The notes beneath the pieces are model-generated. The model saw nothing but the letters and a program-made list of their open reading frames with translations, was not told the origin of the DNA and ran no database searches. From Atrichornis clamosus (lineage: Eukaryota > Chordata > Aves > Passeriformes > Menuridae): 64,000 nucleotides of DNA. The position numbers and the translations under genes are program-made. The stretch spans positions 1 to 64,000 of the forward strand of contig WBMZ01000235.1 of the NCBI GenBank assembly GCA_013400975.1, in the 5' to 3' direction. Below, piece after piece: positions 44,329 through 55,922 of this stretch. How positions within the stretch are numbered: the stretch's first letter is position 1; every line of letters begins with the position of its first letter.

Positions 44329-45467
44329 TAGGAGGGTTTATGTGCTGCTGTGAAACATTTTTCTAATGGTTGTGCCATTTGTATTAAACTAATTTGTGAT
44401 GTGGCTGTGTGTTTGCATATTTGTGTCTGTAACGCAGAGACAACCCTTGGCTGAGCTGTGTGGATTGAACAGTGAATTTTTGTGACAGCTGTGGTCATGA
44501 GAGTCTGGCCTAACTTTCCCATTATGAGACCTTGCTCTGCTATCTTTTTACATATTTTTTGACAGAGTGTTTTTTGATGTTTTTTGTGTCTCTTTGTATC
44601 CTTACCTTATCAAGATAAAGAAAAATAATTTGCAAGCATTAGTGTGATTTAAAGAAAAATAGCATTGAGTTGATTATTTAGTTATTCAAGATTGTAGAAT
44701 TGTGAATGATTGCTGAGTGCAGTTTTGCCTAAAGTGACATAGTCAAATGTAAGGTATAATCCCCCTAATATTTATACTGTGGAGGAAGTCTTATGTACTT
44801 AAACTTACTTTGAATAAAAAGAAGCCACAGTGTTTGCTCTTATCACTAATTATTTGGAATTACAAGTACCAGATACTTGTAATAAGGATTTCCTTTTTAT
44901 AATAAACACACAGTCTTGCTGGAGTAATTAACACTGCTCTTTATTTTTTCATTTGTCTGGTACATATACATTGATTAAATTAACTTGACAAAACAAGATA
45001 CTCCTGTATTAAAAAAGAAAAGATGATTTGGATTTTTTCCCAGGATACATTTGCAGGTATGCATTATCATTATAAGTAATCTTTCAATATGGAAAAATGA
45101 AACGAAACTATATATAGAGCTTATTCAGGTTGAATAGGAGTAATTTCTGTGAGTTATCTTGTAAATGCATTTAGACAGAAATTATATTAATTGTTAGCAA
45201 TGATTAAAAGACTTTGTTTTTGAAACCTCCTTGGTGTAAAATAAAATATTGTAAAAATATTTTTGGATTTAACTGCACAATCCCCATATTGTTGCTTTAC
45301 TAAGTTTTAATTTAGAACTTCTTGAAAATGCTAATAGTGGAGGAAGAGCACACCCTCATATTGTGGAAACACAGGTGCCAGGGAATCAAGGCTTTGTGAA
45401 ATGCCCCTTGATAGGAAATGCATTTCCTAAATTCATCTTTCCTAAAAAGATAAAGATATATACATAT

Positions 45468-45482
45468 ACACACACACACACA
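45468..45482. repeat. (CA)n microsatellite
   Basis: A perfect run of about seven CA units follows an AT-alternating stretch (gatatatacatataca). It is possibly polymorphic. Confidence 0.75.
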
Positions 45483-46384
45483 TGCTTACATGTATAAAAT
45501 TTGCTTCATTTGCCCAGTCTCCAGAAAGATCTGAAGCTGCACTTGTCCAGCAGTTTTTCAGATGAAATAACATGAAAATTAAACATTCTGTAGGAGATGC
45601 AGATAATACACTTCTTGGTATGGATACTGAATATTTGGGGGATTTGGGATTTGGATTTTGTCGTCTGTTGTTTACCTGTATCCAACTCTTACGGGACCAC
45701 AGATGAACAAAATCTTTGAACAACTTTTTTGCCTCACTGTTTCTGCCTGCTGCTTCTCTGAAAGGTTGTGTAACTGGAGCCTGGAAGCAGTTCAGCCTTT
45801 CCTCCTTGGGTGATGATAAAGGAGTAGGATCCATTAGTGCTTTGTTAGAACTTTGGTATCTGTGGGTGCTGTGTACTCTGGGTACTTCAAAAGTGGTATT
45901 ATAGATGCTAACTATATTGACAGTTTAGTTGCTATTTTATTTTCTTTGTATTGCTTTTAACTTCACAAATGCTGTACTTTCCAAAAAGGCAGGTAATAGC
46001 CTGAAGAGCTAGAAAAACCAGTGGCGACTATGACATGACTTGTAGTCATAGGGTAGCTGTGGTACCTTTTTCTTTTGAAGACCAACCACATTTACAGTGA
46101 TGATGAAAATACTTCTGTGTCTTAAAAGTAATGTCCTTAGTGGGGCAGTTGTTTCTTTCATATCTTTTCATTTGCTGCTGAAATAGTTTCCTTTTATGCT
46201 GTTTGTGGTCAGGACATAGTGCAGAAGGCATAAATTACTGATGTTTCTGATGATACACGCTCATCCAATTGAAAAGTAAGCTATGTTACCAATCACAGTT
46301 GCTGACGTGTGTTGATGGTGTACTGTCTCCTAGAGCAAAATGCTGTGTGTTTTTTGAGATTAAAGGAAGCAAAACCACGAGTGG

Positions 46385-46470
46385 CTGTACAGGATCAGAT
46401 CAATGACTGTCCAGTCCAATATCCTGACTGTGACAGCGGCTAAGAGCAGATGCCAGTGGGACAGTATAGG
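46385..46470 (+). mobile_element. Possible ancient LINE (L3/CR1-like) remnant
   Basis: tacaggatcagatcaatgac, then tgtccagtccaatatcctga and ctgtgacagcggctaagagc resemble a deeply conserved amniote repeat with the phrase 'ggatcagaccaatggtccatctagcccagtatcctg...gacagtggcc'. The match is from memory and diverged, so the family assignment is tentative. Confidence 0.45.
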
Positions 46471-47524
46471 AATAATTGTGCACATACTTCCTGCTTTCCT
46501 CTAGGCTTTTGGACTCCAAATGTTGTTAGTTGAGAAGCTTCCCAAGCAGAATATGGTTTCACCGGGTTTAGGCACTGTTAGTAATCCTTAGTGGGTTTCT
46601 CTTTCCTCAAATCCTTCATTCCTCCTGTCAGCACTGTACAATATGCCATGGCAATTAGAATCACAGCTAAATTACTTTTTAGCAGCTTTGCACTTACTGG
46701 TGTGCTTGTATTCCCAGGCGTTTGTATTGCAGGAAAGAGGTAACAGTGCATCTTCTAAACCTGGTGCCTGCAGTTGTGACACATTTCCTCAGGTTATTGT
46801 CACAGCAGACTGGAGATTCCTAACTGGCTTAGTTGTCCCTGTTACGGAAACTGTGCTACACATCAGCCTTGCCCTTTTGAATTCTCTCAGTTCAGTGTGT
46901 TTGAGGGAGGCTGTACACACTATTGGAAAGGTGGCCTACGTATTTCTGTAGAGGCCCGATGGTGCTCTTTATTTTGTTTTGTATTACTTTGCTTATAATC
47001 ATGCAGTAATGCACAGTTTGTCATCTGCTTTTATTGGCTTTTTTTTGCTGAGCATTGAGTTGGAAGATTCATGAATGTGTGAACAATAGTTCCATGATTC
47101 TGCTCCTGAATGGTAACAATAAGCTGAGAGCCTCTTACTGCACATAGCAGTTTAGGGTTGTTTTTTCCCATTTATTTATGCTGAATTTCATTTGACATAT
47201 TGTTGCCCAGTCATGAAGTTTTGTAATGCCCTGTCTGTGATGTCAGCATGATGACACTCACTCTCTCTGGATTGTATAGGTTGCCATGCTGGGAATTGGA
47301 TTTGTGCAAATACTGCCCAATAACGTGCCAGGTGCACTGCAGAGAAGGTACTTACCATGAAACCATCCTTTAGGGTTCACGTCACAACCTAAATTGCCTT
47401 GCCTTATTATCTTTAAAATTAATCACTTTGAAACACTTCGAAGAGGTGGGCAGGTGTTCTAGAGGCACTTCATTAATTAGGATTAAGAAGACCAGGTGCT
47501 TTACAACAAGGAAGAAAGACACTG

Positions 47525-47996
47525 AGGCACTGGAGCACGTCCATGAAGGAAGGGCATTGGAGCTGGGAAGGGTCTTGAGCACAGATCTGATGAGGAGCAG
47601 CTGAGAGAGCAGGTGAGACTCAGCCTGGAGGAATGGAGCTTTGTGGGAGACCTTATCACCCTCTACAACTCCCTGACAGGAGGTCCTAGTAAGATGGGTG
47701 TCAGTCTTTTCTCAGGTGATAAAAGATGAGAGGAAATGGACTCAAGTTGCACCAGGTGAGGTTTAGAGTGGATGTTAGGAAACATCTCTTCACTGAAACA
47801 GTTGGAAAATGTTGGAACAGGCTGCCCAGGGTGGTGGTGGAAACACCATCCCTGAAAGTGTGGGGGGGAAAAAAAAGTGTGGATATGGCACTTGGGGACA
47901 TGGTTTAGTGGTGAACATGGCAGTGGTGCTGGGGTGATAGTTGGACATGGTATCTTGGAGGTTTTTTCCAACCTTCGTGATTTTGTGATTCTCTGT
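47525..47996 (+). mobile_element. CR1 LINE 3' fragment, sense (about 470 bp)
   Basis: Sense CR1 sequence runs from ggcactggagcacgtccatg through ttggagctgggaagggtctt, gatgaggagcagctgagaga, ggaaacatctcttcactgaa, caggctgcccagggtggtgg and tcttggaggttttttccaac to the 3' end gtgattttgtgattct. The 5' side is truncated, as usual. A G7A8 insertion-like run interrupts it near 47860-47875. Confidence 0.93.
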
Positions 47997-50320
47997 CTCA
48001 GAGCCAGTTGGCCAAGATTTGGGAGATCCATGCAGGAGATCTGTCTGCTGGTAATCCTGGTGAAGTTCTGGATCTCTTGTCCCTCAGCTGGGTCATTCAG
48101 GGTTCCTTCTCCCTCTGTCCTTGGCTCTGTGGCATGGAAGGTCAGCGAGTGTATTTTATTTGATTCTGGGGTTGTTACCAGGGCAAGAGAGGAGGAACCA
48201 CTCGATCTGCTTGGTACAGCCAGCTGTAAGGAGCTGAGGCAGAGAGGTCTCTGTCACCTGTTAAGGTGTCCTAAAGAGGTTAGCAGGATACTCACATTAT
48301 GAGATAATGAATTCCCCTTCCAAGCTATTACAACTGTAATTTCTGAAATTCAGCATTTCCCTGATGCTAAATGGGTTAAGAGCAATAGCTGCTCTTCCTG
48401 GATTATATTGTACATGGTAACTCGTTTGTGGCAAGCAGGCTTTTAAAAAAAGCTCCTGTTACGTGGGGATAATATTTGGCAAAGTTAATGAATTAATCTA
48501 CAATGACTACTTCATTATGTAAAATGTTAATGTTCATTTATTCCCTATATAGGTAACCTAATGACAAGTGTGAGAATATTTAAACTCATAAACTCATCAA
48601 AGGAACTAATTAATTACATGTTGAGAGAGAAGCAAATCTATGCCTTAAGTCTCTCCTTCCCTTCTCTGAGGGAAAAAAGGTTGCAGAGAAATAATAGCAT
48701 ATTTCTAAAAGCACTGGTCTTGAATATTTTGCAACATTGGTATGCAAGACTAGTGTATATTTCATACTCACTTTGTTGCTTTTCTGCTTAAATGGCCAGA
48801 TTTTATCTACTTCAGAATGTTCCTGCACTTACACAGTGTATAGACAGCGTATTTTTTTTTTTTGTTAGAAAGGTACCTGGTTTGGAATTTAAATGCACTC
48901 TTGACAGGTCTTCCAAGAAACTAAGTAGCCTGGAGGACTCTATTAGGATAATGGTATCACTGATGATGATGATGGGGTCCTCAGAGATGTTTCAGTATTA
49001 TCCTTTCCATGTCTCTAAGCTTGGTTGCCTTTATAACATTTAGTCATTCAGAATACTCTTTTGAAGTGACTTCATTTCTAAGAAGTTTTTCATTTCTGCA
49101 GTTTGAAGATGTCAGTTTGGTTGTACTGTTAAAATGAGTAAATGGGTTTTTTTCCTTCCATTTTTTAAAATACGAATGCTTCTGTGTCCTCCATACATTC
49201 ATCACTTGTGTAACTTTAAAAAATACTCTTTAATTTTTTTAGAACTTTTATAGAATTCTTCTTGAATTCCAACTTTAGTACTTAAAGAAGATAAGGTGCC
49301 TTTTTCTCTTCTAACTGCCTTTTAACCTAGATCAATAATCGTGTCTCATAATTTAATATAGGGTGGTGGTTTTCTTATCAGTATATAAGTGCCATGGTAT
49401 TTCAGCCTATATGAGTTGTACCAGTCACTGCATAAATAGAGATGGTGTTTCAGTCCCCACATCTTTACAGTGTACATAGCTAAGACAGACATGAGGCAAA
49501 TAACAATAAGTTGATTCTTGCCAATACAGGCTAATAAACCTGCCTTCCTGTTAATGCTGTTCCTTTGCTGAGGCACATTATTTTAACGTCTAATGTAGTC
49601 TGCATAAATAATCTCTAGTCTTTATTATTAATCTCATTACAGTTCACTTCTTGTCTTTCATTGCATTCACCCTTATTATAAATTTGTCTTCCAATTCTAG
49701 TTCATCTAGTTCAGCAATCTCAGGACATAATCCTTACTTACAGTGCATGTTACTGTTAATTATTGTCTTCAAAGGTAGTGGGGTCTCAAAGAAGTGCCTT
49801 GCTTCTGGGTGCCAGAGATCTGATGAATTCCTAGGAACTTTACCTGTAGTGCTGCTACCTGGGTTCCCTCCTGTCATAGTCCTGAGCATGTTTTTGAGAG
49901 AGGAAAGGAGCTGCATCTCAATGCCCACCTGAAGTGTGAAGGGTGAAGTGGAATACTCTGTGTCTCCTTGTGTTATTCCACTCTTGTTGCTGCAGACAGC
50001 AAGTTTCTAGAATTGTGTCTACTTCCTGCAAAATATAGTTTTCATTTTCTAGGGAAATTAAAAAAAAGGCATATTCAAATTTGTCAAGCAGAGTCTGTTT
50101 CCTGTCTTGAGTTGTTTATTCTATTTTTCTGCCTGTTTAAAGTACTTTAAAGCTGTTAGAGTGTTCTTATGAGATGTTGCCTACCAAGAGGTTTTTGTTT
50201 TGAAATTTCAATCAGGCAAGGATTGACAAAATAAACAAAGGGGTTGAGGTGGCATTAAGTTTTCATATGTTGTGATCAAACTGTCTACATTCCAAAAACT
50301 CTACTATTCTATGATGTAGC

Positions 50321-50565
50321 GTCATGGAATGGTTTAGTTTGGAAGGGACCTTAAAGATTGTCTCATTCCAACCCCTGCCGTGGGCAGGGACACCTTCCAC
50401 TAGACCAGGCTGCTCCAAGCCTCATCCAACTTGGCACTGAACATTTCCAGAGATGGGCAGCCACATCTTCTCTGGGAAACCTGTGCCAGAACCCCACCAC
50501 CTGATGGGTGAAGAATTTCTCCTTCTCAGTTTGATGCCACCCCCCTTGTCCTCTCTCCTGTGGGA
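50321..50565 (-). mobile_element. CR1 LINE 3' fragment, antisense
   Basis: gtcatggaatggtttagttt, ggaagggaccttaaagattg, gccgtgggcagggacacctt, ccactagaccaggctgctcc and aacatttccagagatgggca are reverse-complemented CR1 3' sequence. The copy is followed within about 60 bases by a sense copy of another subfamily. Confidence 0.92.
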
Positions 50566-50624
50566 TATATTCCCTGGGCTGCAGGGGGGCATCCCTGCTC
50601 CTGGCCAGCAGCCCCTTCTGCCCT

Positions 50625-50793
50625 CCATGGAATGGGCTGCCCAGGGACACGGTAGAGTCACCATCCCTGGAGGTGTTTAGGGAAAGACTGGATGTGGCAC
50701 TCGGTGCCATGGTCTGGTTGTCGTGGTGTTCGGTCTCAGCTTGTACTCGATTATCTCAGAGGTCTTTTCCAGCCTAAATGATTCTGTGATTCC
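50625..50793 (+). mobile_element. CR1 LINE 3' fragment, sense
   Basis: ccatggaatgggctgcccag, agtcaccatccctggaggtg, aaagactggatgtggcactc and tctcagaggtcttttccagc followed by attctgtgattcc form a CR1 3' end in sense orientation. The 'rest' of a GC-rich segment between the two copies (50566-50624) is not clearly assignable. Confidence 0.92.
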
Positions 50794-51386
50794 TCCTCCT
50801 CCTACCCCCCTTGAAGCCTCTGTGCTGCTGTTTAGGAAGCTGCAGGAAGCAGGTCTTCACTGCTTTTGGATTGTGTGAAGTTCTCCTGGAGAGAAGCAGC
50901 AGTTCAACCTAAAATCTTAGGCTGTTTCCATCTCTCATGACATTGTACTGCCAGTTACCTGGAAACTGCCTCAGTATCCAAACCTGTGTGGTGTCCTGGT
51001 GTCAATTCAATAGCTTTTAAGTGTTTCCTTGGTGCAAGTTTGGTGTACCTGTTGAAAAGTGTGCCCATTTTTGTAACCTGGCTCTGGCCAGTGATCCTTG
51101 CACAGCAGAGTGTGACATGGGACAGGAGCTGTCCCATGCCACCTCTTCCTGAAGTCTTTGTTACCACGTTGTAAACCTACAGGTTTAACTGCCTGAATGC
51201 TCTTTGCCTCATTCAGGTATGAAATCGTGTGGGACTCTTCTGTGCAGTGTGCTGGGAAAGTGGCTAATGAAGTTAAATTGACAATTTACTTAACATTTGA
51301 GAGGAGAGAGGAAATGCTGGTAAAAGATTTTGCTCTGTTGTGACAGCAGTGACTGGGATGTTGGAAAGGCAAGCTGTGTTTTTGCA

Positions 51387-51430
51387 GTTACCATGGAAAA
51401 AGTGTTGGTCATATGCTGTTACCATGGAAA
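51387..51430. promoter_or_regulatory. Two RFX X-box-like sites, 31 bp apart
   Basis: gttaccatggaaa occurs at 51387-51399 and again at 51418-51430. The left half GTTACC and the ATGG centre match the RFX X-box (GTTRCCATGGYAAC), while the right half has AAA instead of YAAC. Functional status is unknown. Spacing is close to three helical turns. Confidence 0.35.
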
Positions 51431-53713
51431 TATTCAGTGTGGATTCTTGAAATTAGGAAAATTTCTGGACAGAGTAGAAAGATAATTATTCTTTTTATAG
51501 TACAAGGCTGCTCAGGCTGTTTGACAGGGGAAACTGACAAAAGAAAACTGGAGTATTTAGCATCTTCATCTCTCTAAACTTCATGATGGAAAATAAAACA
51601 CATGAAATCTCAAAAAATATAAGTATCAATAATTTAAAACTTCTGGTGAACTACTTCATTGATGCCTACTGTTCTCTTCTGCCATAATTAAGTTCTGCAG
51701 CCCACCGGGTCTTCTAACAGGATATGTTTCCCCATTCTGGGGTGACTATTTAATGTATTGCAGAGGAGCTGGTCAGGGTCTTTGCACCATTGCAGCCTGG
51801 TCAAAGAACAGAAAAAACAAAATAATTTTAAAAAATTAAATCATTTGCAGCAGAACCTTACATTTCTTGTCTTCTGAGAATTTGCCTTGAGCAGTCCAAG
51901 CTGTGAAGGGGTGAGTTCTTTGCAGCATAAGGTGCCTGGCACTGTCTCAGTGTGGGAGTGCCACAGACTTGAGACAGAAGTTTGACCACTACTTACTTTA
52001 GACTTACCTGAAGCAACATTGATGTCTCCTTTGCTCTAAAACCTTCTTTTTCATGTACAATTTAGAGATTCAAAAATTTCTTCTTCCCAGAGAAATTGTT
52101 TAAACTGTTGTCTTTCTCTCTCATAGAAAATAAAAACAACACGGGATTTTAAAAGGTAAAATAACTAAGAAAGGCATTAGTTGTATGTCTGTGATGTTGT
52201 TTTAGGTATTATCTATTCCTCTCTCAAAGAAAAGAAAGCTCATGCCATGTAAAAAGTAGAAAGTCTGACTAATGCCATGCAGTTTTCCTACTTGGTTTTT
52301 TTCATGTTTTAATTTGCAATTCTATGCACCAGTCAGTGTCAATTTTTGTACTAAATATAGAACTAGTGAAAATCATTCATCAATTGGAAAAGAATATTTT
52401 TTCTCAATTAAAACTTCTAATTTTCATTTAAAAAGTGGGTTTGAAGGCCTGTGATCAGATGTGGTTATGTATTTATTTCTGTGTTTTGTTTTGTTCATAG
52501 TCCTGCTGCCTTGCAAGGGCAGGGTGTTCTCAAGTGCCTTTCCTCCTCTCCCCACAGTAACTGTCACAACAGGATATTCAGTGCTAAGGTGCATTTTAGA
52601 ACTAATTAGGGAAGGAAACTGCCTGTAAAGGCATATGGGAATAGTCCCTTTGTTTTCTCTTTTGGACACCCATGAAGTTGGATTTTAATGAAGCAAAACC
52701 CTTTCATGTTCCATCTTGTTGTTATGGTTTCTTCTTTTGAGGAATGTATCCTCAAGATACTTAGATTCGATAGGTGGAATTTAGGAAATATGTCTGGGCC
52801 TTGTGTAATAATTTGTAGTTTCCCATATGTTTACTGTACGTGTGTGCTGTGATACGTGAGATTTTGCTGGTATTTAATTGGTGTTCGTGGATTGCAGTTG
52901 CTCTGCACAGCATCATGGAACAAAGTCCTCATCTTCTTTGGATGTAAATACAAATAATAAGAAATAGTGAACCTAATTTTAGTGCATGTTTAGGCTTCAT
53001 TATTTTAATTTTCTTGTTCCTCTTACCCTTTGGATTCAGCAGTAATTTTCACACGTTTCAAGTTTTTGCTTAGAATGCAGCCTTGGTTGAGTTCAGAACC
53101 CCAAATATGCTGCAGTGCATTTATTTACCTTCAAGTTCCACGAGCTAGTTGGCAATAACAGACACTACTAAATTGGTATCTATTTCTCTTAAGCTTTTTT
53201 GTTGATTCTTACAATGGAAACATTATCTTCTGTTCTGCCTTTGTTACAAGTAAGAACTGTTTTATTTATTTTTACATCAGCAGATATACAAAATGTGACT
53301 TCTCTTTTTTGTGTTATTTTCCACAATATATACTGGAAAAAAGAATCCTCATACCAGAAATTAAAGATCCTAAGGAACTAATAGGGTCACTGTCATGGAA
53401 AACCATAAACTTTTATCTTTATTTTAATTTTGTAAATGTTAAAACTAATTTTATTTTATTAACTCTGACATCTCTGTTGTGATATTTCAAATGCAGTTGC
53501 TTCATTCCCTCTGTCTTTGGTGTATTCCAGTTTGATTATTTTTGGCATCTAGGGAGAAAAAGCAAATTAATCTTTGCCTTTTATTTTTTTGTATAAAATG
53601 TTAATATTACTTTTTCTGTCTTTTCTCTCCTTTTGATAATACAACTATAAATTAATTGGAACAAAGCTTGGCATTAGACAAGCAAAAGAAACTTCATTTT
53701 TTCTGTTTTCCAG

Positions 53714-53838
53714 ATGGAATCAGTGTCAGTGGACTTCCACTCTCCAGTCCCTTCCGGCAGGTTGTCAAACCAAGAGTAGAGACTAAACCTCTGAACCCAC
53801 AAGAAAGCAGCAAAGTTGGTGACTTCAGTCATGTGAAG
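53714..53838 (+). CDS. TRAPPC9: TRAPPC9 internal exon i (last recognised exon in window)
   Basis: The exon is 125 bases: two bases completing Asp, then 41 codons, ending in phase 0 at a Lys codon. The peptide is [20 protein letters not shown], then [20 protein letters not shown] and K. The conserved [11 protein letters not shown] motif closes the second beta-sandwich. The family continues with 'TLEAVLNFKYSGG...' in the next exon, which I did not find in the remaining 10 kb. The acceptor is a strong pyrimidine run ending ttttccag at 53713 and the donor is gtaagg from 53839. The frame stays open a few codons into the intron before tga. Confidence 0.95.
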
Positions 53839-55557
53839 GTAAGGGAATGACCTCAGACTAAGTAAAGCCTGTGGTTTTTCATTGCACTGTGCTATGGTTT
53901 GTTGTGTGATTACAAAAAAACACCCCTTTCCTTGTCTCATAAATATTTCCCTTTGGTTTCTTCAAGCACAGCTTGATGTTCTGTGTTTGGATTGTTGTAT
54001 TGGAACCAACAAACAGAAAAGGTGAAGAAAGATCAGGCTAACAGTGGAAATTGCAGAGTTGGTTATCACTGTGGTGTACTGGGGGAGCTGTCAGTTCACC
54101 TCATGCTGCTTTCTCATGCTGTTTACTCTGCAGGAAGTTGCTTCTCTGTGAATTCTTGGCTTTCTTACACAAAGTTTTTTAGAGGTGTTAGTATAAGTAA
54201 TAAAACAAAATAGTTGAAAGAGTCAAAGGAAAAGAAAATGAAAGTACCAGGATGAAAGAACAGTTACGTGGGTGGAAGCTGCACTGTGCTTACCAAGAGT
54301 CTGCCCTGAGCTAAGCTGCTCTTTGCTTTTTTGTGGAAGATCTTACCTGTTGAAGGTGTAAACCTGTGTTGTTTCGAGCGGTGAAATAACTTTAGCTTCC
54401 TAATGGCCAGATTTGAAGAAGACATAATTTAAGATGAAAATGAGAAAGGCTGTAAGAAATGGACTGTAGCACTTCACTGCTCCCTTCCCGAGCTTTGGTG
54501 AGTGTTGTGTTGTGTGGAGTGTTTGATACATTTCCGGCACGGATCCGTGTTCTGCATCAGTCCATGCAGTCAGGAGTCGGAGCGAGTGTTGTACAGTGAG
54601 AATTCGGCCTCACGTGTGTTTGGCTGAGAAGCAAACACAGGCTTTGCTTTTCTCATTGACTTGCTTTGCCTGGGAATTTACTTTCTTCCCACTGGGAATA
54701 TTTGCAATTCTATTTGATCAATAAACAGGTGAAACTGTTAATTTGTAAGTATGTTCCTTTTGGACCATTCGCACCGCTAATTCATCATCTGACTCTGCAG
54801 GACAGAAAGCATGATTGCAGCATAGGAAAGGTGTTAAAAAAATTAGTAAAGCCTTTCTTTGTATTTTATGACATAACAAGGTGTTTCCCAATTGCTTATA
54901 AATATAAATCAGCTTGATTGAGAAAATGATTTGATATTTAAGTGGATAAAATGTCCAGCATTACTTTTTAAGTTTAGGACTTTGTGTAGAATGTCTGACT
55001 TCTAGATACTTTGGAGTCATGTCAGCAAGGGGAGTGTTACTTCAAGATAGGACTGAAAATCTAGAAATGCAGAACTTTACACCAAATACATGAAAGAAGA
55101 GGAATTTTGGTGCACTTTCTGCGTATCATCCAGTTGTCCTGGCAACCAAGAAGTTGCAGGTTTCTGATGATTTTTGTGGTAGTATTACAAGGATGTTGGA
55201 GGGCTGTAAAGCAAAAACTTTTTCAACAGTGTATAGCAAAACATTGTGGTGTGAGGGCACATGCTGGATCCTGTAGCCAGGTTTATGGGATTAATTTTGA
55301 TTTAATTAATTGGTATTTTGTGATGGAAGGACCATGCAGGTGATCAAAACTATATTAAGTAGAGAATATACATTCCAACAGCATCAAAGGGTTCTTTACT
55401 GAGTAAATTTATCTGTGTTCTGAGCCTGATGTGAATGACTGCTGTACAGCACCTGTAGCATGCCTGAATGAACAATTTACTGTGTTAACACCTAGTCTGA
55501 AACAGGCTTAATCACTAACCTAGCACTTTCCATAGTGTTTAGAGGAGGTGCTGAATG

Positions 55558-55922
55558 TGGGGGGAAAAGTAAAAATCAGGTGCTAAAACAGCCAACAGGG
55601 TAAAGCTCTGGAGGAATTCTACAAAATTAAATTTTAAATAAATTATTATTATTTTTGTGATTATGTATTTGTGGACAACATCTATGATAGGAAAAGTGTG
55701 ATGTATATTTTCCAATATTTATAAGATTGGTATATTGTAGATGGGGAGAGAGAAAACCACAGGACAACGCTCTGGAGGAAGTCTCCAAAATTAAATTCCA
55801 AATTATTTATTATTATTGTGATGATGTATTTGTGGACAACATCCATGATAGAAAAAACGTGGTGTATATTTTTCCAGTATTTATAGGATTGGTGCTTTGT
55901 AGGAGGGGAGAGAAAACCACAG
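55558..55922. repeat. Diverged tandem duplication, period about 164 bp
   Basis: gctctggaggaa starts at 55605 and again at 55769. The phrases gtatttgtggacaacatc-atgatag, atgtatatttt-cca-tatttata and ggagagagaaaaccacag recur in the same order. There are two units plus the first 20 or so bases of a third (to 55922). Copies differ by many substitutions and a length change of about 20 bases, so the duplication is old. Confidence 0.8.
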
